Below are positions 27,101 through 35,957 of a DNA stretch of 64,000 nucleotides, piece by piece (the first letter of the stretch is position 1; each line of letters starts with the position of its first letter). The notes beneath the pieces were generated by a model. That model did no database searches, was not told where the DNA came from, and was given only the letters and a program-made list of their open reading frames with translations. The position numbers and the translations under genes are program-made. Origin of the DNA: Denitrificimonas halotolerans (GTDB taxonomy: Bacteria > Pseudomonadota > Gammaproteobacteria > Pseudomonadales > Pseudomonadaceae); contig NZ_JAXIVU010000001.1 of the NCBI RefSeq assembly GCF_034259425.1, forward strand, positions 124,001 to 188,000, written 5' to 3'.

Positions 27101-27660
27101 GTACGACGAATACGGTTCTCAGTTTCACGGCGTCGTTCTTTATATTTAGAAATACCCGCTGCTTCTTCAATAAAAATACGTAAATCATCAGGGCGCGCTT
27201 CTACTAAGCGAGAAATCATCCCCTGCTCAATAATGGCGTAACTGCGTGGACCTAAACCAGTACCAAGAAAGATATCAGTAATGTCACGACGACGGCACTT
27301 CACCCCATTTAAAAAATAAGTACTTTGCGCTTCACGGGTGACACGTCGACGAATGGAGATTTCCGCATAACTGGCGTACTCCCCTTGCAAGGTTCCTTCA
27401 CTGTTATCAAACACCAGCTCAATGCTGGCTTGCGATACCGGCTTACGCGTATTAGAACCATTGAAGATCACGTCCGTCATGGACTCGCCACGTAGATTTT
27501 TCGCCGAACTCTCGCCCAACACCCAGCGCACTGCATCAATGATATTAGACTTGCCACAACCATTAGGCCCAACTACTGCGCTCATATTGCTTGGAAAGCT
27601 GACAGTTGTGGGGTCTACAAAAGATTTAAAACCCGCTAAGCGAATGCTCTTTAATCGCAT
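24169..27660 (-). CDS. smc: Chromosome segregation ATPase SMC
   Basis: The product has 1163 residues. Walker A is GPNGCGKSNIIDAVRWVLGE near residue 32, followed by a long coiled coil rich in Gln, Glu and Leu. The hinge is at about residues 500-620 (LLSGLKVAAGWELAVETVL), the return coil follows, and the C-terminal head carries the signature LLSGGEKALTALALVFA and Walker B FCMLDEVDAPLDD. SMC with ScpAB condenses and resolves chromosomes. ATG at 27660 (MRLKSIRLAGFKSF) is the family start; nine codons upstream are not family-like and would overlap the preceding gene. It follows the GntR gene after 4 bases. Confidence 0.95.
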   Translation of the reverse strand: MRLKSIRLAGFKSFVDPTTVSFPSNMSAVVGPNGCGKSNIIDAVRWVLGESSAKNLRGESMTDVIFNGSNTRKPVSQASIELVFDNSEGTLQGEYASYAEISIRRRVTREAQSTYFLNGVKCRRRDITDIFLGTGLGPRSYAIIEQGMISRLVEARPDDLRIFIEEAAGISKYKERRRETENRIRRTQENLERLCDLRDELSRQIERLQRQANAAEKYQTYQAEQHNLQAQLLALRWQELNGLSGVHERKVAELETALEAHIAEQRQADAKIEVLRDKHHELSDTFNRVQGRFYALGADIARQEQSIQHAQQRLRQLQDDLHEAERIRLEAEMHLASDRELLADLTEELLWVTEQHIEAEQNEACSAAAFLQAEEAMQDWQERWNFVSAHSAQPKNEASVQRTRIDQLEQNSQRLRQRQQRLQDELHSLQDDPLEVTLDELQEHVDETQVRLDELFKTQQMHKAQLQDTQHQLTSKQQQQQQAQGQLQRLHGRISALEALQQAALHPEQGLQTWLEAQHLQRQPRLLSGLKVAAGWELAVETVLAADLQAVQVDHWIDLDFNSFTGGHLRLVNESAAVAPVKGSLLTKVQASVINLSPWLAHVYAVESLEQALELRLQLKVGESVVSKDGYWLGAHFFTVRRGEAHSSGVLARAQELDELHLRAAELEIQRDSLDEQLHVLQEQCAVSQELSEQLRRDEKETHRQLSQLSNQLSANAARIEQQQLRRQGINEELTDIAEQQRIAVEQIAEARLLLQGALDGMAETEQQQQILQSEQEQLRSRFKQLRQQAQQDKSSVHQLALRISTLTTQKHSTEQALQRLQQQFAQANQRREQLSLNLVEGESPLDELSAQLEELLEKRLAVDDELRAARTALDDVGVQMRDADKQRSQAEQHAQGVREELEQQRLTLQGLKVQKEAFNQQLQALQLDVHGLLEQLPADAQIGVWEDKIAEVVTRIERLGAINLAAIEEYKQQTERKTYLDTQNDDLVEALDTLENVIRKIDRETRNRFKETFDRINQGLQKLFPKVFGGGYASLEMTGDDLLSTGVAIMARPPGKKNSTIHLLSGGEKALTALALVFAIFQLNPAPFCMLDEVDAPLDDANVARYARLVKEMSDTVQFIYITHNKIAMEKADQLLGVTMHEPGCSRLVTVNVEEAAALAES

Positions 27661-27664
27661 AACA

Positions 27665-28312
27665 TCAGCGCTCTCTCGGCAGTGCATGTAACACTAACTG
27701 GCAATTTCGTTGTGTATGGTCCTGTAACAGCAAACGAATTTCATCAATTCGACGCCCCTGAACCGCCAACAATAGCTGAACAAAAATGCGTACAAACCTT
27801 TCCATTTTCGCGCCTCGCTGTTGAAAAGCCAAATAGTAGGTACGCCGCACAGCTGGAATCATATGAACCAACACCTCTTCTAAATAGAGATTTTGTACAG
27901 CAAGCACAGCAACCGCAATAATCGAAAAACACTGGCGCGTGAAACCTTCAATATTGCTCTGCATTGCACGACGCAGCTTTAGTAAAACCAGCAATTGACG
28001 CTCCGTATGCCAACTCTGCGCTAGCAAAGCGCCCAGCAAGATGTAAAGCTCAGTACTTAAATCATATAAATCTTGAATATTTTGCACAGTCAGTACACGA
28101 AACTGAACACTAGGGTATGGAAAAATATCGACCAAATAGCGCCGCTGCAAAACTAATAAAGCCTCCCGTACGGAGCTGAGCCCTACCTGATACTCTCGAG
28201 TCAGCGCCATTTCACGTAAGGGAGCCCCACAATCAAGCTCTCCGCAAATAATTCGCAGTGCAAAATGATCAGCAATATTTAACGCCACTCTGCCAGCATC
28301 GTGCTGCAACAT
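27665..28312 (-). CDS. GntR-family regulator adjacent to smc
   Basis: The 215-residue protein has a divergent winged-helix domain (about residues 5-75; HFALRIICGELDCGAPLREMALTREYQVGLSSVREALLVLQ) and an FCD-like helical domain behind it. A GntR gene directly upstream of smc is the usual arrangement in Pseudomonas. Its ligand and targets are not known to me. A longer frame opens at 28375; I prefer the Met at 28312 (MLQHDAGRVALNIADHF) because the domain begins there. Confidence 0.82.
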   Translation of the reverse strand: MLQHDAGRVALNIADHFALRIICGELDCGAPLREMALTREYQVGLSSVREALLVLQRRYLVDIFPYPSVQFRVLTVQNIQDLYDLSTELYILLGALLAQSWHTERQLLVLLKLRRAMQSNIEGFTRQCFSIIAVAVLAVQNLYLEEVLVHMIPAVRRTYYLAFQQRGAKMERFVRIFVQLLLAVQGRRIDEIRLLLQDHTQRNCQLVLHALPRER

Positions 28313-28586
28313 AAACCGCTCATCAATGTCTACCAAAACAAGCCATCCAGTGTAGCAAAATTTGTCCAACACCACCCTGCTGATTAAGGAACTCAGTCAC
28401 GCCAACCGCAGCCCAAAGCATCTTACAATCTGGCGGCTTTTCCTATAACAAGACAAGCCCACCACACACGCACAGCGACCACAGTTGAAGCTCAATGCTC
28501 ACACAGCAACAAAGTCAGAAAGCGAGTAAACTTGCGCACTTATACTTTGATCTTACACTATGACTGACAACAGCAAGGGCAATCGC

Positions 28587-30590
28587 ATGGCAGAAATTAA
28601 TCACGCACAATTGTGTTGGGACGCACAAGGACAACCCCTTTCGAGCCAGTTTGATGATGTGTATTTTTCCAGTGCTTCAGGCCTCGCTGAAACCGAGTAT
28701 GTTTTCCTTCAACACAACCAACTGCCTAGCCGTATGGCAGCCCTTAAAACAGGACAAACTTTTGTTATTGGTGAAACTGGATTTGGAACTGGATTAAACT
28801 TTCTCAGCGCATGGCAGTGTTTTAACCAGCATGCACCGGACCATACCCGCTTACACTTTATCAGTGTAGAAAAATTTCCCTTAAAACGCAGCGATCTCAG
28901 TCAAGCTCTAGCACTCTGGCCACAATTGGGCACACTGCGCGAACAACTGCTCAAACAATACTTAGCTGTTCACTCAGGCTTTCAGCATTTTAAGTTTGAT
29001 CTAGGCCGTGTCACCTTGACCTTATTAATTGGTGATGTCCACGACATGCTGCAGCAATTAGATGCACAAATTGATGCTTGGTTTTTAGATGGCTTTGCTC
29101 CAGCCAAGAATCCTGACATGTGGAATGAACAAGTATTTGCACAGCTAGCGCGTTTAGCGACAACAGGTACCACCTTAGCCACCTTTACTAGCGCAGGCTT
29201 TGTACGTCGTGGGCTCATTGCTGCTGGGTTTAACATGCGACGCGTACAGGGCTTTGGACACAAACGCGAAATGCTTGCAGGCCTATACTCAGCAGAAGGA
29301 TATCAAGACACAAAACACTGCCAGCCTTGGTTTGCCCGCCCCGCATCTACACCGCCCGCTCTCGCCCAACGGCATGCGATTGTAATTGGTGCCGGACTCG
29401 CTGGCTGTAGTACGGCGGCCAGCTTGGCAAGCCGCGGTTGGCGCGTTACCCTCATTGAACAGCACACACGCATCGCTCAAGAGGCTTCAGGCAATGCTCA
29501 AGGCATATTGTATTTAAAGCTATCAGCTCACCACACAGCCCTATCACGCTTTATTTTATCAGGCTTTGGTTATACACGTCGCTTATTAGAAACCCTCGAT
29601 AATCCACTACAAAACCTTAAACAAGACGAATGGAGTATCTGCGGCACTTTACAACTGGCTTTTAATGACAAAGAACAGCACCGTCTAACCACTCTAGCTG
29701 AGCACTTTCCTGACGACTTGCTCTATGCTGTCACTGCAGAGCAAGCCAGCATGCAAGCTGGCGTTCCGTTACAGCATGGCGGTTTATTTTATCCTCAAGC
29801 CGGTTGGGTTCATCCACCAGCGCTGTGCCAAGCACTCAGCCAGAATCCTCTTATTGAGTTTAAAAGCGCACAACGCGCAACCACCTTGTTGCAGATGAAC
29901 CAACAATGGCAAGTACATTCCGAGCACGGCCTTATCGCAGAGGCTCCGGTAGTGGTTCTTTGTAACGCAGCTAACGTTACACAATTTCAACAAACTCAAC
30001 ACTTACCACTCAACCCAGTGCGTGGACAAACTACCCAACTACCAAGCACAGCAGCCAGTCAATCTATTCAAACTGTCATCTGTGCTAACGGTTATATCTC
30101 ACCTGCACGCCAAGGACACCATACCATTGGTGCCAGCTTCAACTTTGCACTCAACAGCCAAACAGCCTCGTTGGCCGAACATCGCAGTAACCTTGAACTA
30201 TTGCATGCGATTGCTCCGTCTCTAACTCAAATCTGCCAAACAGATACGCTCGATCTTTCTCAATTGAAAGGACATGCTGCGTTTCGCAGCACTAGTATTG
30301 ATTATCTGCCTTTGGTAGGTCCTGTGGCGCAGTATAACCAATTCATGCAAACCTATGCCGAGCTACGCAAAGATGCGCGTCTGCCCCAGCAGCAGCCTTG
30401 TCCTTGGCACAACGGCCTGTATGTCAATACAGCTCACGGCTCACGTGGGTTAATCAGTGCACCCTTGGCCGCTGAGTTGCTCAGCGCATGGATTTGCGCA
30501 GAACCTTTACCATTACCGGTTGATATCGCACAGCAATGTCATCCGAACCGTTTTGCTCTGCGCACTTTAATGCGTAATAAACCACAATAA
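28587..30590 (+). CDS. mnmC: Bifunctional tRNA wobble-uridine modification enzyme MnmC
   Basis: The 667-residue protein joins two domains. An N-terminal SAM-dependent methyltransferase (about residues 1-240; GETGFGTGLNFL as SAM loop, DAWFLDGFAPAKNPDMW as active-site region) is followed by a C-terminal FAD oxidoreductase (about 260-650; VIGAGLAGCSTAASLASRGW dinucleotide loop). It removes the carboxymethyl group from cmnm5(s2)U34 and methylates the result to mnm5(s2)U in tRNAs. The ATG at 28587 (MAEINHAQLCWDAQG) fits family N-termini; an upstream ATG at 28560 adds nine residues. Confidence 0.94.
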   Translation: MAEINHAQLCWDAQGQPLSSQFDDVYFSSASGLAETEYVFLQHNQLPSRMAALKTGQTFVIGETGFGTGLNFLSAWQCFNQHAPDHTRLHFISVEKFPLKRSDLSQALALWPQLGTLREQLLKQYLAVHSGFQHFKFDLGRVTLTLLIGDVHDMLQQLDAQIDAWFLDGFAPAKNPDMWNEQVFAQLARLATTGTTLATFTSAGFVRRGLIAAGFNMRRVQGFGHKREMLAGLYSAEGYQDTKHCQPWFARPASTPPALAQRHAIVIGAGLAGCSTAASLASRGWRVTLIEQHTRIAQEASGNAQGILYLKLSAHHTALSRFILSGFGYTRRLLETLDNPLQNLKQDEWSICGTLQLAFNDKEQHRLTTLAEHFPDDLLYAVTAEQASMQAGVPLQHGGLFYPQAGWVHPPALCQALSQNPLIEFKSAQRATTLLQMNQQWQVHSEHGLIAEAPVVVLCNAANVTQFQQTQHLPLNPVRGQTTQLPSTAASQSIQTVICANGYISPARQGHHTIGASFNFALNSQTASLAEHRSNLELLHAIAPSLTQICQTDTLDLSQLKGHAAFRSTSIDYLPLVGPVAQYNQFMQTYAELRKDARLPQQQPCPWHNGLYVNTAHGSRGLISAPLAAELLSAWICAEPLPLPVDIAQQCHPNRFALRTLMRNKPQ

Positions 30591-30689
30591 AGTACACGTC
30601 CGCAGAGCATCGCCCACAGATTCTTGGTTTTCTGCTAGAATTACTGCTTCTATTGTTTACTTCTGCGTGATTAACGCTTAGAGGATTGC

Positions 30690-31472
30690 ATGACCGTTTC
30701 TATTAAGACTCCTGACGAAATCGCAAAAATGCGCATCGCAGGCCGCTTGGCTGCTGAAGTGCTTGAAATGATTGAGGAGCACGTAAAAGTTGGCGTTACT
30801 ACAGATGAACTCAACACACTCTGCCACGATTACATAGTCAATGTGCAGAAAGCTATACCAGCGCCGCTTAATTACAACGGCTTCCCAAAATCGATCTGCA
30901 CCTCAGTGAACCACGTGGTGTGCCACGGTATTCCCAATGACAAGCCGCTAAAGGATGGCGATATTATTAATATCGATATTACTGTAATTAAAGATGGCTA
31001 CTTTGGTGACACCAGTAAAATGTTCTTAGTCGGAAATACCCCCGAGTGGGCCAACCGACTGTGCCAAATCACTCAAGAATGTCTTTACAAAGGTATTGAA
31101 CTAGTACGTCCAGGAGCACGCCTTGGCGATATTGGTGAAGTGATTCAAAAACACGCTGAAAGCAATGGGTACTCTGTAGTACGCGAGTACTGCGGTCACG
31201 GTATTGGTAAAGTTTTCCATGAAGAACCCCAAGTTTTGCACTACGGTAAGGCCGGCACTGGTTTAGAGCTCAAAGAAGGTATGACTTTTACCATTGAGCC
31301 GATGATCAACTTAGGCAAAAAAGAAACACGTCTATTAGGTGATGGTTGGACAGCAATTACGAAAGACCGCAAACTAACTGCCCAGTGGGAACACACCCTA
31401 GCAGTTACAGCAGACGGCTATGAAATTTTCACCTTACGCAACGATGAAACTTTCCCTGCCAAGTCTTCTTAA
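30690..31472 (+). CDS. map: Methionine aminopeptidase, type I
   Basis: The 260-residue protein has the pita-bread fold motifs of type Ia enzymes: CHGIPNDKPLKDGDIINIDITVI with metal-binding Asp residues, GDTSKMF, GHGIGKVFHEEP, FTIEPMIN and the final QWEHTLAVT with metal-ligand Glu. It removes N-terminal Met from new proteins. It has GAGG ten bases before the ATG and heads the run map-glnD. In many gammaproteobacteria map sits beside rpsB-tsf; here it follows mnmC instead. Confidence 0.96.
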   Translation: MTVSIKTPDEIAKMRIAGRLAAEVLEMIEEHVKVGVTTDELNTLCHDYIVNVQKAIPAPLNYNGFPKSICTSVNHVVCHGIPNDKPLKDGDIINIDITVIKDGYFGDTSKMFLVGNTPEWANRLCQITQECLYKGIELVRPGARLGDIGEVIQKHAESNGYSVVREYCGHGIGKVFHEEPQVLHYGKAGTGLELKEGMTFTIEPMINLGKKETRLLGDGWTAITKDRKLTAQWEHTLAVTADGYEIFTLRNDETFPAKSS

Positions 31473-31485
31473 TCTAGCCAAGCAG

Positions 31486-31518
31486 TAATGGTCGTTCATC
31501 TACTGATAGCGACCATTA
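31486..31518 (+). terminator. Stem-loop between map and glnD
   Basis: TAATGGTCG pairs with CGACCATTA across a 15-base loop, 13 bases after the map stop. Only a weak T run follows, so it may be a partial terminator. Confidence 0.5.
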
Positions 31519-31554
31519 TCTAGCTTTATATTGATCATACCTGTGAGGTGCAAT

Positions 31555-34275
31555 ATGCGGTTGTCTTCAGATTCTGAACTCTTTGATGCCGAGTCATTTC
31601 AACAACAACTGGCAACCGATAACAACACCTTAACCACCTTCCGCAATGCCATTGAACATGCACGGATGGTACTTGATCAACGCTTCCTAGATCGCCAGTC
31701 TATTTTTGACATCGTCCATGCGCGCGCTTGGTTTATTGACCAACTGCTAATACAAGCATGGCAAGCACAAGAATGGCCAGATGCTCAACTCCCTTGTGCT
31801 ATCGCCTTGGTGGCTGTTGGTGGTTATGGTCGTGCAGAACTGCACCCGCATTCAGATATTGATTTGTTGGTCTTATTAGAACATGAGCAATGCGACCACC
31901 TACATGCTAGCATCTCCAGTTTTTTAACATTTCTCTGGGATATTGGCCTTGAAGTGGGTCATAGCGTGCGCACCGTAAAACAGTGCACCGACGAAGCTCG
32001 CGATGACTTATCAATCATCACCAATTTGCTAGAAAGCCGATTGGTTTTAGGCCCCCCGGCCTTGCTCGAAAGCATGCGTGAAAAAATAGGCCCACAACAC
32101 ATGTGGCCCAGTGAAGCATTTTTTACTGGTAAACGTGAAGAGCAGCGCGCTCGCCACAACAAGTACAATGATACTGAATATAATCTAGAGCCTAACGTTA
32201 AAACCTCTCCAGGTGGTTTACGCGATGTCCACACCATCATGTGGGTAGCACGTCGGCGTTTTGGTATGCGCACCTTAAGCAGCCTTGAGGCGCCTGGTTT
32301 TTTAACCGCGGGTGAGTACCGCTTATTAGCACAAGCTCGAGATTTTTTATGGCAAGTCCGCTACGCCCTACACATGCTTGCTGGCCGTAATGAAGACCGC
32401 TTACTGTTGGATTTTCAGCATAAAATAGCACATATGTTTGGTTTTGAAGATGACGATAATAAACCCGCTATCGAACATTTTATGCAAAAGTACTATCGCG
32501 TCATCATGGGTATTTCACAGCTGTCTGACTTAATCAATCAGTACTTTGAGGAAACCATTTTACGTAATGATAAAGTCAGCGAACCCCCTACTCTCATCAA
32601 TGAACGTTTTCGTATTCGCGGCGGCTATTTAGAAGCCTGTAGCCCTTACGTTTTTAGCGATACACCTTCAGCCATCATGGAAGTCTTTGTGTTGCTAGCC
32701 CAACACCCAGAAGTTAAAGGTGTCCACTCTAAAACAATTAGATTACTGCGTGATAGCCGCGATTTAATCGACGAAGATTTTCGTCACGACGAACGCAACA
32801 TTAACCTTTTCCTGGAACTCTTTCGTTGCCAAGAAGGGGTGCATATGAATCTGCGCAGGATGAACCGCTACGGCATCTTAGGACGGTACTTACCGGAATT
32901 TGGACGCATCGTTGGGCAAATGCAACATGATCTCTTCCACATTTACACAGTCGATGCACACACTCTGAACTTAATTAAGCACTTGCGCAAATTACGCCAT
33001 CCTGACTTTGCAGAAAAATACTCACTGGCCAGCGCCATTATTGGCCGCTTACCCAAGCCTGAACTGATTTATTTAGCAGGATTATTCCACGACATTGGTA
33101 AGGGGCGTGGTGGTAGCCACTCCATGATTGGCGCAGAAATTGCAGACGAGTTTTGCAAATTACACAACCTGCCCACAGCAGATCGCCGCCTCATTGTTTG
33201 GTTGGTACGCAATCACTTAGTGATGTCTGTGACAGCTCAACGTAAAGACATTTCAGATCCGGACGAAATTTATAATTTCGCAATGCTTGTTGGTGATCAA
33301 ACACGCCTTGATTATCTTTACGTGCTCACCATTGCGGATATCAACGCCACCAACCCCACTCTATGGAACTCATGGCGTGCTCAACTCATGCGGCAACTTT
33401 ATAGCGAAACACGTCGCGCCATTCGTCGTGGTTTAGAAAACCCGCTCGAACGCGAAGAACAGCTCACCACGCGTCAAGCCACAGCCTTGAGCTTATTGAT
33501 CGAAGAAGGTGCTGACCCTAAAGAAGTGGAAGAACTGTGGAGCCATCTGGGTGATGACTATTTCTTACGTCATAGCGCTGGCGATATCGTGTGGCATTGT
33601 GCTGCTATTTTAAAACATAACGATCTGAGCGAACCTTTAGTCTTGGTCCGCGAGACTACCCAACGAGAATACGACGGAGGTACACAAATTTTCGTCTATG
33701 GCGCACATCGACATGACTTTTTTGCTGTGACAGTAACAACATTAGACCAATTAAATTTAAGTGCCTTAGATGCTCGAATCATGACCTCTAAAGGTCAGTT
33801 CAGCATTGAAAGTTATATTGTTTTAGACGCTGATGGCAGTCGTATCGGTAATGACCCTGAGCGCATTCAAGAGATCCGAAAAGGCCTCACTGCTGCCTTA
33901 CGTAACCCTGTAGATTACCCTGAAATTATTCAGCGGCGTGTGCCGCGTCAGCTGAAACATTTCTCTTTCACTCCACAAATCACTATTCATAATGACGCAC
34001 AACGCCCTTATACCGTAGTTGAGGTGGTTGCCCCTGACCGTCCTGGCTTGCTAGCAAGGATTGGCGGTATTTTCTTAGAGTTTAATTTAGCTTTAGTCAG
34101 TGCGAAAATTGTGACTTTAGGCGAACGTGTCGAAGACGTATTTTTTATAACCGATGCCCAAGGCTTGCCTTTATCTGACCCCGAACTTTGCCATGCACTG
34201 CAAGAAAGTATGATCGCACAACTTTCTACTGGCGCCAGCGGCACAGTGACTCATTTATCGAATGCTTTTACCTAA
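31555..34275 (+). CDS. glnD: PII uridylyltransferase / uridylyl-removing enzyme
   Basis: The 906-residue nitrogen sensor has a nucleotidyltransferase domain (GGYGRAELHPHSDIDLLVLL, about residues 90-110), a GlnD helical region, an HD hydrolase domain (LFHDIGKGRGGSHSMIGAE, about 510) and two C-terminal ACT domains (the last beginning TVVEVVAPDRPGLLARIGG). It uridylylates PII when glutamine is low and removes UMP when it is high. The ATG at 31555 has GAGGTG seven bases upstream; eight extra upstream codons are not family-like. Confidence 0.96.
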   Translation: MRLSSDSELFDAESFQQQLATDNNTLTTFRNAIEHARMVLDQRFLDRQSIFDIVHARAWFIDQLLIQAWQAQEWPDAQLPCAIALVAVGGYGRAELHPHSDIDLLVLLEHEQCDHLHASISSFLTFLWDIGLEVGHSVRTVKQCTDEARDDLSIITNLLESRLVLGPPALLESMREKIGPQHMWPSEAFFTGKREEQRARHNKYNDTEYNLEPNVKTSPGGLRDVHTIMWVARRRFGMRTLSSLEAPGFLTAGEYRLLAQARDFLWQVRYALHMLAGRNEDRLLLDFQHKIAHMFGFEDDDNKPAIEHFMQKYYRVIMGISQLSDLINQYFEETILRNDKVSEPPTLINERFRIRGGYLEACSPYVFSDTPSAIMEVFVLLAQHPEVKGVHSKTIRLLRDSRDLIDEDFRHDERNINLFLELFRCQEGVHMNLRRMNRYGILGRYLPEFGRIVGQMQHDLFHIYTVDAHTLNLIKHLRKLRHPDFAEKYSLASAIIGRLPKPELIYLAGLFHDIGKGRGGSHSMIGAEIADEFCKLHNLPTADRRLIVWLVRNHLVMSVTAQRKDISDPDEIYNFAMLVGDQTRLDYLYVLTIADINATNPTLWNSWRAQLMRQLYSETRRAIRRGLENPLEREEQLTTRQATALSLLIEEGADPKEVEELWSHLGDDYFLRHSAGDIVWHCAAILKHNDLSEPLVLVRETTQREYDGGTQIFVYGAHRHDFFAVTVTTLDQLNLSALDARIMTSKGQFSIESYIVLDADGSRIGNDPERIQEIRKGLTAALRNPVDYPEIIQRRVPRQLKHFSFTPQITIHNDAQRPYTVVEVVAPDRPGLLARIGGIFLEFNLALVSAKIVTLGERVEDVFFITDAQGLPLSDPELCHALQESMIAQLSTGASGTVTHLSNAFT

Positions 34276-34283
34276 GGAACCCT

Positions 34284-34451
34284 ATGAACAATCCTCTAAA
34301 CGTTATGACCCTGCTCATTACGCTCGGCATATTCTGCCTAGCTTTTGGTTACAATTGGCGTGAGCGTTCTTGGGGTATCGCTTTATTGATGTTTGGCATG
34401 CTATGCATGTTTAGCTCGATTGTTTATCGCATCAGTTTAGCCATCTATTAA
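34284..34451 (+). CDS. Small two-helix membrane protein
   Basis: This 55-residue protein has two hydrophobic helices (VMTLLITLGIFCLAFGYNW and WGIALLMFGMLCMFSSIVY) separated by RERS. AAGGAAC precedes the ATG at good distance, and the gene starts 8 bases after glnD, so it is very likely expressed. I do not recognise a family. In Pseudomonas the dapC aminotransferase gene often lies between glnD and dapD; this small gene occupies part of that place here. Confidence 0.75.
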   Translation: MNNPLNVMTLLITLGIFCLAFGYNWRERSWGIALLMFGMLCMFSSIVYRISLAIY

Positions 34452-34473
34452 TTTATTAGTTCAGAGGTTTTTT

Positions 34474-34827
34474 ATGAGCGATTTAACCCTATACGGCATA
34501 CGTTCCTGTGACACCATGAAAAAAGCCCGTACTTGGCTAGAAGAGCACGGGAAGGACTATACTTTTCATGACTATAAAAAGTCTGGAATCGATCAAGCAC
34601 GCTTAGAAAGGTGGTGCAACGAACATGGTTGGGAAAAGCTTCTAAACCGCGCCGGCACCACCTTCCGCAAACTGGATGACGCTAGCAAGGCCGACCTCAA
34701 TCAAACTAAAGCGATTGAGTTAATGCTGGAACATACCTCAATGATCAAGCGCCCTGTTCTGGACTTAGGCGATCGAACTTTAGTAGGTTTTAAATCTGAA
34801 CTCTATCAAGACGCCTTTAATAGTTAG
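34474..34827 (+). CDS. ArsC/Spx-family (YffB-type) thioredoxin-fold protein
   Basis: The 117-residue protein begins LTLYGIRSCDTMKKARTWLEEHG. It has a single N-terminal cysteine in the thioredoxin-fold loop and the ArsC-family ending IKRPVLDLGDRTLVGFK. YffB-type members are called arsenate-reductase-like, but arsenate reduction is unproven for them and a glutathione-linked thiol role is more likely. It lies just before dapD, as in Pseudomonas. Confidence 0.88.
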   Translation: MSDLTLYGIRSCDTMKKARTWLEEHGKDYTFHDYKKSGIDQARLERWCNEHGWEKLLNRAGTTFRKLDDASKADLNQTKAIELMLEHTSMIKRPVLDLGDRTLVGFKSELYQDAFNS

Positions 34828-34863
34828 CTCACTAACCAGCCTGCTTTTGCACAAGGAAATCTT

Positions 34864-35853
34864 ATGTCGCAATCTGTATTTAGTATCGCTTTTGGTGTCG
34901 GCACTCGCAACCGTGAAGGCCAATGGTTAGAAGTTTTGTTTCCACGCCCCTTACTGCGTCCAAGTGCGGTTTTTATAAACCGGATCAAAGACATTTTAGG
35001 CTACACGGGCGGCAACCAAGTCATTGACTTTAACTTTTCCATTGCCTCTGATTTAGCCCGCGCACTGAAGTATATCTCACCAGAACAAAGTGCCCTATTA
35101 GTACGCCTAGCGGAAAGCCACAAACCAACCGTGGCTTGTATTCTAGAGCACGACACTCCCCCAGCAACTGTCCCCGGTGCTTATCTTAAACTACAACTGA
35201 TTTCACACCGCCTGTGCAAACCCCATGAAATCAATCTAACAGACCTATTTAATGTTCTACCAAATGTGGCATGGACCAATCGCGGCGCTGTAGACATTGA
35301 AGAAGTTGCTGCACTACAACTAGAAGAGCGTATTAAAGGTCGCATGTTAGAAGTATTTTCAGTAGATAAACTACCTAAGCTCACTGACTATGTTGTGCCT
35401 AAAGGGATTCACATTGCTGATGCTGCTCGTGTACGTTTAGGTGCATATGTCGGTGAAGGCACCGTTGTATTGCACGAAGGTTCTATTAATTTTAACGCTG
35501 GCACCCACGGTAGTAGCACCATTGATGGCTATATTGCTTCCGGTGTAGTGGTGGGGGCAGACTCCACCCTGCAAGGCGGCTGTTCAATGGCTAGCTCAGG
35601 TGGCCAACCACTGGTTAGTGTGGGCCATCATTGTGTCATTAACAGTCACGCCGATGTCGGCATTTCCTTGGGCAATCGCAACACTATTGAAGCTGGGCTC
35701 CACTTAACTGCAGATACAACAGTCACCGTTGTAAATAAAGCTAAACAAACTATAAAAGTAGTTGCCGCAAGCGAGTTAGCCCTTTTAGACGACTTGTCGT
35801 TCTACCGTAACACCGAAACCGGCACAGTAGAGTGCCTGAACACCGCTGAGTAA
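34864..35853 (+). CDS. dapD: Tetrahydrodipicolinate N-succinyltransferase
   Basis: The 329-residue protein is of the long pseudomonad/actinobacterial DapD type, with a left-handed beta-helix built from hexapeptide repeats (GAYVGEGTVVLHEGSINFNAG, SGVVVGADSTLQGGCSMASSGG, VGHHCVINSHADVGISLGNRNTIEAG). It transfers succinyl from succinyl-CoA to tetrahydrodipicolinate in lysine and peptidoglycan synthesis. Its own terminator follows at 35861. Confidence 0.95.
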   Translation: MSQSVFSIAFGVGTRNREGQWLEVLFPRPLLRPSAVFINRIKDILGYTGGNQVIDFNFSIASDLARALKYISPEQSALLVRLAESHKPTVACILEHDTPPATVPGAYLKLQLISHRLCKPHEINLTDLFNVLPNVAWTNRGAVDIEEVAALQLEERIKGRMLEVFSVDKLPKLTDYVVPKGIHIADAARVRLGAYVGEGTVVLHEGSINFNAGTHGSSTIDGYIASGVVVGADSTLQGGCSMASSGGQPLVSVGHHCVINSHADVGISLGNRNTIEAGLHLTADTTVTVVNKAKQTIKVVAASELALLDDLSFYRNTETGTVECLNTAE

Positions 35854-35860
35854 AAAACTA

Positions 35861-35895
35861 TAAGCAAGCAGTAACGCAGTATTATTGCTTGCTTA
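35861..35895 (+). terminator. Terminator after dapD
   Basis: TAAGCAAGCA pairs perfectly with TGCTTGCTTA over a 15-base loop and is followed by TTAAATTTAT. It lies inside the possible 5' extension of the next frame and so argues that csdA starts downstream of it. Confidence 0.75.
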
Positions 35896-35957
35896 TTAAA
35901 TTTATACAGCAACATTCAAAGCAGTTTTTGCTTTTTTCAACTCTGGATACTCTAGTA

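Noticed and set aside
27682..27921. Plus-strand frame over the GntR gene
   Set aside because: It overlaps a recognisable regulator on the other strand and has no ribosome-binding site or family motif.
34474..34827. Genuine arsenate reductase
   Set aside because: The sequence is of the YffB/Spx-like subgroup and sits beside dapD with no ars genes near, so arsenic resistance is not supported.
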